Shown here one piece after another: positions 37,653-46,300 of a stretch of DNA of 64,000 nt; position 1 is the stretch's first letter; each line of letters starts with the position of its first letter. Under the pieces are notes generated by a model. That model did not search any database, was not told the DNA's origin, and saw nothing but the letters and a program-made list of their open reading frames with translations. This stretch comes from Flavobacterium sp. UBA7680 (lineage in GTDB: Bacteria > Bacteroidota > Bacteroidia > Flavobacteriales > Flavobacteriaceae): NCBI RefSeq assembly GCF_002482975.1, contig NZ_DLHA01000061.1, forward strand, positions 1-64,000. Direction: 5' to 3'. The position numbers and the translations under genes were made by a program.

Positions 37653-38744
37653 CTAAATTCTTTCGGTTAAAACAGATATAATTTTGTTATCCGGAAAAAA
37701 TTCTTTTAAAATTACTTTTATCATGGTAAAAAGCGGAACTGCGATAATCATTCCCACGATTCCAAAGGTAATGCCGCTAATTAAAGTAATCAGGAATATT
37801 TCCAGCGGATGCGAATTTACGCTTTTTGAAGAAATTATTGGCTGGCTGATGTTATTATCAATGGCCTGAACCAATAAAAATCCAATAACCACATAAATAG
37901 TAGTTGGTAAAATTTCAGATCTAAAATCCTGACCAATTAAACTAATCATCGTTAAAAGCGCAGCCAGAATAGTTCCAATAATTGGCCCGATGTACGGTAT
38001 GATATTTAAAACAGCACATAAAAACGCAATTACAAAAGCATTTTTGTTTCCAAAAATGACCAATACAATAAGATAAAGAATAAATACAACCGTTAATTGA
38101 AGCAAAAGTCCAATAAAATAACGAGTTAACATATGGTTTATCTTAGTGATAGAATTTAAGATTTTGTCTTCGTTTGAATCCGGAAGTAATTTTCTTGCTG
38201 TAGATTTAAACTGATCCTGATCTTTAATAAAGAAAAAAGTAATAAAGAATACCGAAACTAATCCCATTCCCATATCAGCCAGAAAGTTTAAAATCGAATT
38301 GATAAAACCGGTAAAGTAGCTGAAATCCAACATCGAAGTGACTTTAGAATCTTTCAGTACTTTATTAAGGTCAAAATGCGGAATATTAAAATAGGTTTCG
38401 ATAGTGTGTTCCGTTTCCATAAACTGCGTTTGCAGCTGATTGGTATCTAAAAGTGATAAATTGTTTGCCTGAGAAATGATTAACGGAACAAACAAAAAGA
38501 TAAAGCCAACCATTAATAAAATAAAAATGATAATTGCGGATGTCGCAGCAAGCGAATCTTTGAATTTTAATTTATTCTTTAAAAACAAAACCAGCGGATT
38601 TGATATTAAGCACAATATCAAAGAAATACATAAGTAAACAATTACTGTTTGTATTTCGTACAGAAAGTATAAAACAATACCAATTATTAATATGGTAGCT
38701 AATGCTCTTAAGATTCCGTTAGAAATAGTTTTTGATGTTATCAT
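37653..38744 (-). CDS. AI-2E family permease
   Basis: A 363-residue inner-membrane protein with about seven to eight helices; the pattern IIGTILAALLTMI, GPIIGTI and QPIISSKSVNSHPLEIFLITLISGITFGIVGMIIAVPL is the AI-2E transporter family mark (PF01594). Members carry small solutes or ions; the link to autoinducer-2 is true for only some of them. Two bases separate its stop from the methyltransferase start. Confidence 0.88.
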   Translation of the reverse strand: MITSKTISNGILRALATILIIGIVLYFLYEIQTVIVYLCISLILCLISNPLVLFLKNKLKFKDSLAATSAIIIFILLMVGFIFLFVPLIISQANNLSLLDTNQLQTQFMETEHTIETYFNIPHFDLNKVLKDSKVTSMLDFSYFTGFINSILNFLADMGMGLVSVFFITFFFIKDQDQFKSTARKLLPDSNEDKILNSITKINHMLTRYFIGLLLQLTVVFILYLIVLVIFGNKNAFVIAFLCAVLNIIPYIGPIIGTILAALLTMISLIGQDFRSEILPTTIYVVIGFLLVQAIDNNISQPIISSKSVNSHPLEIFLITLISGITFGIVGMIIAVPLFTMIKVILKEFFPDNKIISVLTERI

Positions 38745-38804
38745 ATTTAAATTTTAGACTATAAAAATAGGAAAAACCTTTTAATATTCTAGTGTTAAAA
38801 TAAA

Positions 38805-38830
38805 AAAGCGAGATGTTTCCATCTCGCTTT
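38805..38830. terminator. Hairpin terminator between convergent or tandem genes
   Basis: A perfect 11-base inverted repeat (AAAGCGAGATG at 38,805-38,815; complement at 38,820-38,830) with a 4-base loop, embedded in A and T tracts. It lies 32 bases after the metalloprotease stop codon in the direction of that gene. Confidence 0.85.
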
Positions 38831-38861
38831 AATAGGGTATTTTTTAAGACTGTCTAAAAAA

Positions 38862-39824
38862 TTATGGCTGTCCAAAAGAATATCTTGCACCTCCGCTTAC
38901 GAAGATAGCAGCAATTCTGTTTTTCTGCCCGTTAGAGAACATATACATTCCAGCATCGTCAGTGTAATCCATGTAGTTCATTGTCATTTCTACCGGAGTA
39001 CCAGAACAAGTACTGTAGTGTGGATAAGCAGGAACACCATAGTTTGCAGTGTTGTGAGTTGGTGTATCTGAAACTAAATCGCTTCCGCAAGTTGCATCTC
39101 CCCAAATGTGACGTAAGTTCATCCAGTGTCCAACTTCGTGAGTACCAGTTCTTCCTAAGTTGTAAGGAGCATTTGCAGCACCAGACAATCCGAAATATTT
39201 AGAATCAATTACAACTCCATCTGTAGAAGAAGCTCCTCCAGGAAATTGTGCATAACCTAAAATTCCGCCGCCAATAGTACAAGCCCATAAATTAAGCTTT
39301 GTAGTTGGAGAAGTTGGTGCTAAACCACCCTGAGCTGTTTTTTTCATAGCATCATTAGTTCCCCAAGAAGTTTTAGTTGTAGATTTTCTAATAACCTGAT
39401 CTAAAACAAATGAAATTCCAACGTTAGCTTTAACACCTGCAAAAAGAGCTGGTACGCTGTTAAAGTCAGAGTTTTGCGCATTGAAATCTTTGTTTAGAAC
39501 ATCAATTTGAGTTTGAATCTGAGCATTTGAGATATTCTCTGCAGTTGTTCTGTACAAAACGTTTACTACAACAGGAATCTGAATTTTACCATTTACAAGT
39601 TTCCCTGTAAGTAAAGCTTTGTTTGTAAAGGCTTCAATTTCGTTCATTCTGATCGCTAATGTAGGATCAGCTTTTAATTGAGCTTCTAAAACATCCTGAG
39701 TTGCGCAAGAACGAAGTGTTGTTTTTGCAGCAGCAGCTTCAGATCCGCTTGCGTCAGCAGATTGATCGTTTTGACAAGAAAACAGCACTAGTGCTGTAAA
39801 TGCAGTAATAATAACTTTTTTCAT
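38862..39824 (-). CDS. M43 family zinc metalloprotease lipoprotein
   Basis: A 320-residue lipoprotein (lipobox LFSC, Cys about 17) with the M43 (pappalysin, cytophagalysin) peptidase domain. The zinc motif is HEVGHWMNLRH at about 229-239 (HExxHxxxxxH), the Met-turn is MTMNYMDYTDD, and Cys pairs (TCGSDLVSDTP, STCSGTP) surround them. It probably degrades proteins at the cell surface. It is a single gene with a 307-base leader upstream. Confidence 0.92.
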   Translation of the reverse strand: MKKVIITAFTALVLFSCQNDQSADASGSEAAAAKTTLRSCATQDVLEAQLKADPTLAIRMNEIEAFTNKALLTGKLVNGKIQIPVVVNVLYRTTAENISNAQIQTQIDVLNKDFNAQNSDFNSVPALFAGVKANVGISFVLDQVIRKSTTKTSWGTNDAMKKTAQGGLAPTSPTTKLNLWACTIGGGILGYAQFPGGASSTDGVVIDSKYFGLSGAANAPYNLGRTGTHEVGHWMNLRHIWGDATCGSDLVSDTPTHNTANYGVPAYPHYSTCSGTPVEMTMNYMDYTDDAGMYMFSNGQKNRIAAIFVSGGARYSFGQP

Positions 39825-40131
39825 AATAACGGGGTTTTTTGTTATAAAATATTAGTTTTGGTTAACCAGATCGCAATTTTATAACAAAATCATTTTGTAG
39901 CCAAATTTTTATATGAAATAATTTTTGAGAAATTTCATGATCCCTTGTATAGTCTAGTTCTTACAAAAATGTTAAAGTTATTTTTGTGATGTAAATTCTT
40001 ATTTATGAATATTTTAGGAGTAAAAAAACTATAATTAGATTAAAATTTAACCTTTTACTAAAACGTTTATCTAAATTTTAACGTTTTTCCTACGTATTTC
40101 TACGTTTTTCAAAAAAGTGTTTTTTTTTATG
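39825..40131. promoter_or_regulatory. Leader of the metalloprotease gene
   Basis: An AT-rich 307-base stretch between the M43 gene and the TrmH-type gene, both leftwards. It contains several ACGTTT/ACGT words in close sequence at about 40,060-40,110 (near-repeats, spacing 10-18 bases), otherwise nothing recognisable. A promoter must lie here. Confidence 0.4.
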
Positions 40132-40632
40132 TTAAAGACGGAAAGAAGTAATCTCATAGAGGGCAATACTGGCAGCTTGCACAACATTCATACTGGAATT
40201 TTTCCCAAACATATTAATGTGCACAATTTGATCGCAGATTTTTAAAAGTTCATCTGAAATGCCATCAATTTCACTTCCAATTATAAGTGCCGTTTTTTTG
40301 TTTGGAACAACAACTTCTCTTAAAGGTTTGCTATTGCTTGTAATTTCTAACGCAATAACTTCGAAATTGTTTTGCTGTAAATAAGTAATTAATTCTGAAG
40401 TTTCCTCCATAATTTGATGCGGTACATGAAGATGTGTACTGCGGGAAGTTTTGTTGATTTTTCTTGGCGTAAGCGGAATATCTTTCCCCAGAAAAATAAT
40501 ATTTTCGACACCAAAAGCCTCAGAAATTCTAAAGAGTGAACCTATGTTTTGCTGAAAATAAATATGATCGCAAACCAAAGTTATAGGAAATGTTTTTCTC
40601 TCAAATTGATTTTCTTCGTGAGTAAGCTGCAC
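40132..40632 (-). CDS. SpoU/TrmH family RNA methyltransferase
   Basis: A 166-residue SPOUT enzyme making a 2'-O-methyl group on rRNA or tRNA. The motifs are clear: NIGSLFRISEAFGV (motif 1), ALIIGSEIDGIS (motif 2) and MFGKNSSMNVVQAASIALYEI (motif 3), together the knotted SAM site. It has no N-terminal RNA-binding domain and is the length of a minimal TrmH or TrmL protein. It is co-directional with the gene upstream, 11 bases away. Confidence 0.9.
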   Translation of the reverse strand: MQLTHEENQFERKTFPITLVCDHIYFQQNIGSLFRISEAFGVENIIFLGKDIPLTPRKINKTSRSTHLHVPHQIMEETSELITYLQQNNFEVIALEITSNSKPLREVVVPNKKTALIIGSEIDGISDELLKICDQIVHINMFGKNSSMNVVQAASIALYEITSFRL

Positions 40633-40643
40633 TTTTAAAAAGT

Positions 40644-41282
40644 TTAATTGGTAAAAATATAATTGATAATGTTAGCGCCCATTTTTAGAGCTTTGTCGCG
40701 AACATTTGCAGGATCATTATGTACTTCCGGATCTTCCCAGCCGTCGCCTAAATCGCATTCGTAAGTATAGAGTAAAACCAATTTGTTTTCTACAAAAATT
40801 CCAAACGCCTGCGGACGAGTTCCGTCGTGTTCGTGAATTTTAGGCAATCCGTTTGGGAACGGAAATGGTTTTTGAAAAATGGCATGATTTGCAGGAAGTT
40901 CTACTAAATTATTATTCGGAAATATTTTTTTGATTTCTTTTCGAATGTATTGATCCATTCCGTAATTATCATCAATATGAAGAAAACCGCCTCCGTATAA
41001 ATAATTTCTAAGATTGGTTATGTCCGAATCGCTGAAAACAACGTTTCCGTGTCCGGTCATATGCACAAACGGATACGAAAGCAAATCAGGATTACTTGGT
41101 TCAACTGTCGATGGTTTTGCTTTTATTCTGGTATTAATAGTCGAATTGCAAAAACGAATTAAATTAGGCAATGATGTTGGGTTTGCATACCAATCGCCGC
41201 CGCCGCTATATTTAAGCAAAGCAATTTCCTGAGAAAAGGATGAGATTGAAAAAAGTAATAAGAGATAAAATATTTTTTTCAT
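40644..41282 (-). CDS. Secreted DUF4159 domain protein
   Basis: I start at ATG 41,282 (MKKIFYLLLLFSISSFSQ), which gives a signal peptide; an earlier ATG at 41,336 adds a polar stretch that also overlaps a repeat element. The mature part is the DUF4159 domain: ALLKYSGGGDWYANPTSLPNLI, PFVHMTGHGNVVFSDSDI, NYLYGGGFLHIDDNYGMDQYI and LLYTYECDLGDGWEDPEVHND. Such proteins have a glutamine-amidotransferase-like fold and unknown function. Confidence 0.85.
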   Translation of the reverse strand: MKKIFYLLLLFSISSFSQEIALLKYSGGGDWYANPTSLPNLIRFCNSTINTRIKAKPSTVEPSNPDLLSYPFVHMTGHGNVVFSDSDITNLRNYLYGGGFLHIDDNYGMDQYIRKEIKKIFPNNNLVELPANHAIFQKPFPFPNGLPKIHEHDGTRPQAFGIFVENKLVLLYTYECDLGDGWEDPEVHNDPANVRDKALKMGANIINYIFTN

Positions 41283-41330
41283 GTAATTGTATGTTTTTTT
41301 ATCGTTTCCTTTTTTGTTATGAGTTCTTTT

Positions 41331-41430
41331 TGTCATTTCGACGAAGGAGAAATCGCACTAGAAACTCTATAAAGAATGGCGACAATCTGTGTCGATCAAC
41401 TAGTGCGATCCCTCGTTCCTCGGGATGACA
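41331..41430. repeat. Interspersed palindromic repeat
   Basis: An imperfect palindrome with outer arms of about 31 bases (TGTCATTTCGACGAAGGAG... at 41,331-41,361, complement at 41,400-41,430) enclosing 38 bases. The arms share the TGTCATT-CGA-GAA core with the element at 59,980-60,074, so both are copies of one dispersed family. It lies between the DUF4159 gene and rsmE, both leftwards. Confidence 0.8.
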
Positions 41431-41439
41431 AGATTGTCT

Positions 41440-42153
41440 TTAATTCGGCGTTTCATTAAAAAACACAACACTATGACAAGCCACAACCGCGGCAGTTTCT
41501 GTTCGCAAACGTGTATTTCCTAAAGTTACCGGCTGATATTTATTTTCGATGGCCAAAGCTATTTCTTTTTCAGAGAAATCTCCTTCGGGACCAATTAATA
41601 AAGTGACATCTTCATTTGGCTTTAAAGTTTCCTTCAAAGATTTTTTGCCTGTTTCTTCGCAATGTGCAATAAATTGTAAACCCTGATTTTTTTGTTTAAC
41701 GAATTCTTTAAACGAAATTGCGTCATTCAGTTTTGGAAGAAACATTTCATTGGATTGTTTCATTGCCGATAAAATGATCTTTTCAAAACGCTCTAAATTA
41801 ATCACTTTTCGCTCAGAACGATCACAAATAATTGGCGTAATTTCCTGAATTCCAATTTCTGTAGCTTTTTCTAAAAACCATTCAAAACGATCGTTCATTT
41901 TGGTTGGCGCAACAGCTAAATGCAAACGAAATTTGGGTTCTGGAGATTTTGTTATCGAACGAACGGCAACAATACATTTATTGTCTGAAGCCAGCGTAAT
42001 TTCGGTTTCAAACAATAAACCGAAACCGTTTGTAACATGCAGAATATCTGAATCTTTTTTTCGTAAAACTTTTATAATGTGCTTGCTTTCTTCTTTATCA
42101 AAAGAAAAACTTTCGGTTGTTTCGTCAATATCCGGATTGTAAAATAACTGCAT
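41440..42153 (-). CDS. rsmE: 16S rRNA (uracil-1498-N3)-methyltransferase RsmE
   Basis: A 237-residue SPOUT enzyme methylating N3 of U1498 in 16S rRNA. The N-terminal PUA-like part ends with FRLHLAVAPTKMNDRFEWFLEKATEIGI, typical of RsmE. The knot motifs are LLIGPEGDFSEKEI and VTLGNTRLRTETAAVVAC. The start is only two bases after the tsaD stop, so the two form one operon. Confidence 0.95.
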   Translation of the reverse strand: MQLFYNPDIDETTESFSFDKEESKHIIKVLRKKDSDILHVTNGFGLLFETEITLASDNKCIVAVRSITKSPEPKFRLHLAVAPTKMNDRFEWFLEKATEIGIQEITPIICDRSERKVINLERFEKIILSAMKQSNEMFLPKLNDAISFKEFVKQKNQGLQFIAHCEETGKKSLKETLKPNEDVTLLIGPEGDFSEKEIALAIENKYQPVTLGNTRLRTETAAVVACHSVVFFNETPN

Positions 42154-42155
42154 AA

Positions 42156-43178
42156 TTAAAATTGAATTCGCGCTTTTGAAACTACCGCAGAAGTTTCAAA
42201 ACGACTTGATAAATATTTTTGATAGCCCACAATTCCAATCATTGCTGCATTATCTGTAGTGTATTCAAATTTCGGAATAAAAGTTTTCCAGCCGTATTTG
42301 GCTTCGCTTTCTTTCAAAGTAGTTCTGATTCCTGAATTGGCAGAAACTCCTCCGCCAATCGCAATTTGTTTAATTCTGGTTTCTTTGACAGCCAGTTTTA
42401 GTTTGTCCATTAAAATTTCGATAATAGTATGCTGAATAGAAGCACAGATATCATTTAGGTTTTCATCCACAAAATTGGGGTTCGCCAGTTTGTTCTTCTG
42501 TATAAAATATAAAATAGCTGTTTTCAATCCGGAAAAGCTAAAATCTAATCCCGGAACTTTTGGTTTTGTAAAAGTAAAAGCTTTTGGATTTCCTTCTTTG
42601 GCATATTTGTCAATCAAAGGTCCGCCCGGATAGGGAAGTCCTAAAATTTTTGCGCTTTTATCAAAAGCTTCTCCAACAGCGTCATCAGTCGTTTCGCCAA
42701 TGATTTCCATATCAAAAAAGCTGTTTACTTTTACAATCTGCGTATGTCCTCCGCTAATGGTTAAAGCTAAAAAAGGAAACTCAGGTTTATCGTAGCCTTC
42801 TTCATCAATAAAATGGGCTAAAATATGGGCATGCATATGATTTACAGCTATTAACGGAATGTTTAATGCTAATGATAATGATTTACTGAAAGAGCTTCCT
42901 ACTAATAAGGAACCCATTAAGCCAGGACCTTGCGTAAAGGCAATGGCAGTTAGCTGTTCTTTTTGTACATTTGCTTTACGAAGCGCTGCGTCGATAACAG
43001 GAACTATATTTTGTTGATGTGCTCTTGAGGCTAGCTCAGGAACCACACCGCCATATTGATTGTGAATTAATTGATTAGCCACAACATTTGAGAGAACTTT
43101 ATCGTTATGTAGAACTGCGGCAGCAGTATCATCGCATGAACTTTCGATGGCTAGAATAAAAACCTCTGAATTTTGCAT
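42156..43178 (-). CDS. tsaD: tRNA threonylcarbamoyladenosine transferase TsaD
   Basis: The essential subunit that, with TsaB and TsaE, puts the t6A base on tRNAs reading ANN codons. I start at ATG 43,178 (MQNSEVFILAIESSCDDTAA), giving 340 residues, the family norm; a start 11 codons further upstream is possible but not domain-like. The ASKHA marks are AIESSCDDTAAAVL, the metal ligands in HMHAHILAH, SGGHTQIV, GEAFDKSAKILGLPYPGGP and GGGVSANSGIR. Confidence 0.95.
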   Translation of the reverse strand: MQNSEVFILAIESSCDDTAAAVLHNDKVLSNVVANQLIHNQYGGVVPELASRAHQQNIVPVIDAALRKANVQKEQLTAIAFTQGPGLMGSLLVGSSFSKSLSLALNIPLIAVNHMHAHILAHFIDEEGYDKPEFPFLALTISGGHTQIVKVNSFFDMEIIGETTDDAVGEAFDKSAKILGLPYPGGPLIDKYAKEGNPKAFTFTKPKVPGLDFSFSGLKTAILYFIQKNKLANPNFVDENLNDICASIQHTIIEILMDKLKLAVKETRIKQIAIGGGVSANSGIRTTLKESEAKYGWKTFIPKFEYTTDNAAMIGIVGYQKYLSSRFETSAVVSKARIQF

Positions 43179-43384
43179 ATAAAGGCACGAATTTTGAATT
43201 ATATTTGACAAATCAAATTTTGAATTGCTTTGATTTGAAGCAGAGCCCCAAAATTAAAGAATTTTTATCAAAACAGCCGACCTTTGTCTGTTCAAATTAA
43301 ATTAAAACAAAATCTATAATAATACCAGTTATCAAAAGAGTCAAGAAAATAGTATCCAGAACCCTGATTGGCTTAATTTTACTT

Positions 43385-46300
43385 TTGCTGATACTTGCTA
43401 TCACTCTTTCTCTGCCTGTCGTACAGACAAAAATTGCTGACTATATTACCGAAACTTTAAATACAGATTTTAAAACCAACATTAGTGTTGATAAAGTAGC
43501 CATTAATATTTTTGGCGGTGTAAAACTTAAAAAAGTCCTGATTCTAGATCATCATAAAAAAACGATGATTTATTCTGATATTATTACTACCGATATTTTA
43601 AGCATCAAACGACTTGTCGACGGCGATTTACTTTTTGGCGACCTTCGTTTAACGGGTTTGATTTTTAATATCAAAACCTATAAAAACGAAGACGAAAACA
43701 ATATTAATAAGTTTATTAAATTGTTTGAAACCAAAGAAGAAAAGAAACAATCAGGCAAGCATTTTCTTTTTACGGCCAAAAATGCTTATATAGAAAAAGG
43801 AAACTTTTCTGTTGTAGATGAAAATAAAAGAACGCCTCAGTTTTTAGATTTTAAAAAACTAAACGCTTATATCAGTGATTTTAAATTATATGGCCCTGAT
43901 GTAACGACTATAATTCACAGGTTTTCATTTCAGGATCATCGCGGTTTGTACGTTTCGAACTTTACAGGAAAATTCAGTTATACCAAAAAAAGGATTCAGG
44001 TCGACAATTTAACGATTAAAACCAAAAGATCTTCAATTTACGGAAAAGCAATTTTAAATTATAAACCAGGGGATTTTCTTGAATTTACAGATAAAGTTCA
44101 GTTTAATGTTGCGTTAGATTCGTCTTCAATCGCTTCAAATGATATTCGTTACTTTTATGACGGATTAGGTAAAAACCAGCATTTTAAAGTTAGGACTAAA
44201 ATAAAAGGAACTTTAAATAACCTAAATTTAAACCGCCTTAGATTGACCGATACAAACGGTTCGAAAATTTTTGGAACAATCAATTTTAGAAATCTTTTAG
44301 GCTCAAAAGAGCAGAAGTTTTCTATGGACGGAAAGTTCGATAAATTGATTTCAAGTTATGATAATCTGGTGGTTTTGCTTCCGGGTGTTTTAGGTAAAAA
44401 ACTTCCAAAAGAATTGAAAAGAATTGGGAAATTCAATATTGTTGGAAAGGCAAAAGTCTCCACAACTGATTTGGAAGCCGATTTTAAAATGGCAACTGAT
44501 TTAGGAAATGGTAAAGTCGATCTTCATATGAATAATATGGATTTTATCGATAAAGCTTCTTATGCAGGAAATATAGTTTTAGATAATTTTAATGTTGGTG
44601 CCTTATTAGATCGAAAAGATATTGGGAGAACAACTTTAGATATTGATGTTGACGGTGTTGGTTTTACAGAAAAATACCTGAACACGATTGTAAAAGGAGA
44701 TATTGCAAAATTAGATTACAATAAATATACGTACAGTAATATTGTTGTAAATGGTAATTTCAAGCTTCCTTATTATAAAGGACAAATTTCTGTAAATGAT
44801 CCAAATCTAAGCCTGACATTTGACGGTTTGGTTGATTTAAGCAAAAGAGAAAGCCGTTACGATTTTCATATCAATGTCGAAAATTCTGATTTGCGAAAGC
44901 TGAAATTTATAAGCGATTCAATCTCTCATTTTAAAGGTGATGCCGTTGTGCAGTTAACCGGAAATTCGATCGAAAATCTTCAGGGAAATATTTATATTAA
45001 AGATGCTGTATATCAAAACCCAAAAGCGACTTATGCTTTTGATGAAGTTACGGTAAGTTCCAATTTTGATGCAGACAGACTCCGTACTATAACCGTTAAT
45101 TCATCGGATATTGTTGAAGGTAAAATTGTGGGTAAATTTCAGTTTGCACAATTAGATAAATTGGTAATGAATTCTGTTGGAAGTCTTTATACCAATTATA
45201 AACCATTTAAAGTTAAAAAAGGACAGTTTCTGCGTTTCAACTTTCATGTATATAATAAGGTTGTCGAAATGCTGTATCCAGAAATGAAAATTGATTCGAG
45301 TACAGTTGTTCGCGGAAAAATAGATTCAGATTTACAGGAATTTAAATTCGGGTTCCGATCAAAACAAATCAGCGCGGCCAAAAATACTTTTGATAATATC
45401 AGAATCAGCATTGATAATAAAAACCCGCTTTATAATGCTTTCATTGAGTTAGATAGTATTAAAACACCTTATTATAAAATACGTGATTTCAACTTAATCA
45501 ATGTAACCGCAAAAGATACTTTATTTGTTCGTTCTGAGTTTAAGGGCGGCGACAAAGGGCAGGATTATTTCAATCTCGATTTGTATCATACTATTGATAA
45601 AAACAAAAACAATATAGTCGGTATCAAGAAATCTGAAATGAAGTTTAAAGACTATTTATGGTATTTAAATGAAGATGCAAAAAAAGACAATCAAATTGTT
45701 TTTGATCAGTATTTTAAAAACTTCTCGATAGATAATATTGTATTATCGCATGAAAATCAGAAAATTGATTTAAACGGAGTCATTAAAGGAAAAGATTATA
45801 AAGATCTCGTCCTCAATTTTGAAGATGTTGATATTAATAAAATCACGCCTTTTAACTCCAAGTTTGTTTTCAACGGAAACTTAAACGGAAATATAAATTA
45901 TAAGCAGAATAAAGATGTTTTTCAGCCCACGGCAAGTATTGTGGTCGATCATCTTAATTTAAATAAAGTCGATCTGGGAACTCTGAATTTTGATATTTCA
46001 GGAGATCAGAGTTTTAAAAAGTTTACTATAAATTCCTCAATTGTAAATGGTTTTGCCGAGTCGTTTAGGGCAAACGGAACTATTGCTGTCGAAAATAAAG
46101 AGACATTCTTAGATTTAAATTTAAAACTCGAAGGGTTTAATCTGGCAACTTTAGGAACTGTCGGCGGCGATGTATTATCAAATATAAGAGGTTCAGTTTC
46201 AGGAAATGCCGCTGTTGTGGGGAATTTGAAAAAACCGGAAATCAACGGACGTTTGTATGTAGAGAAAGCAGGAATGACAATTCCATACCTTAATACAGAT

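Noticed and set aside
37653..38744. Quorum-sensing AI-2 exporter
   Set aside because: The family name is historical; nothing nearby suggests AI-2 synthesis or sensing.
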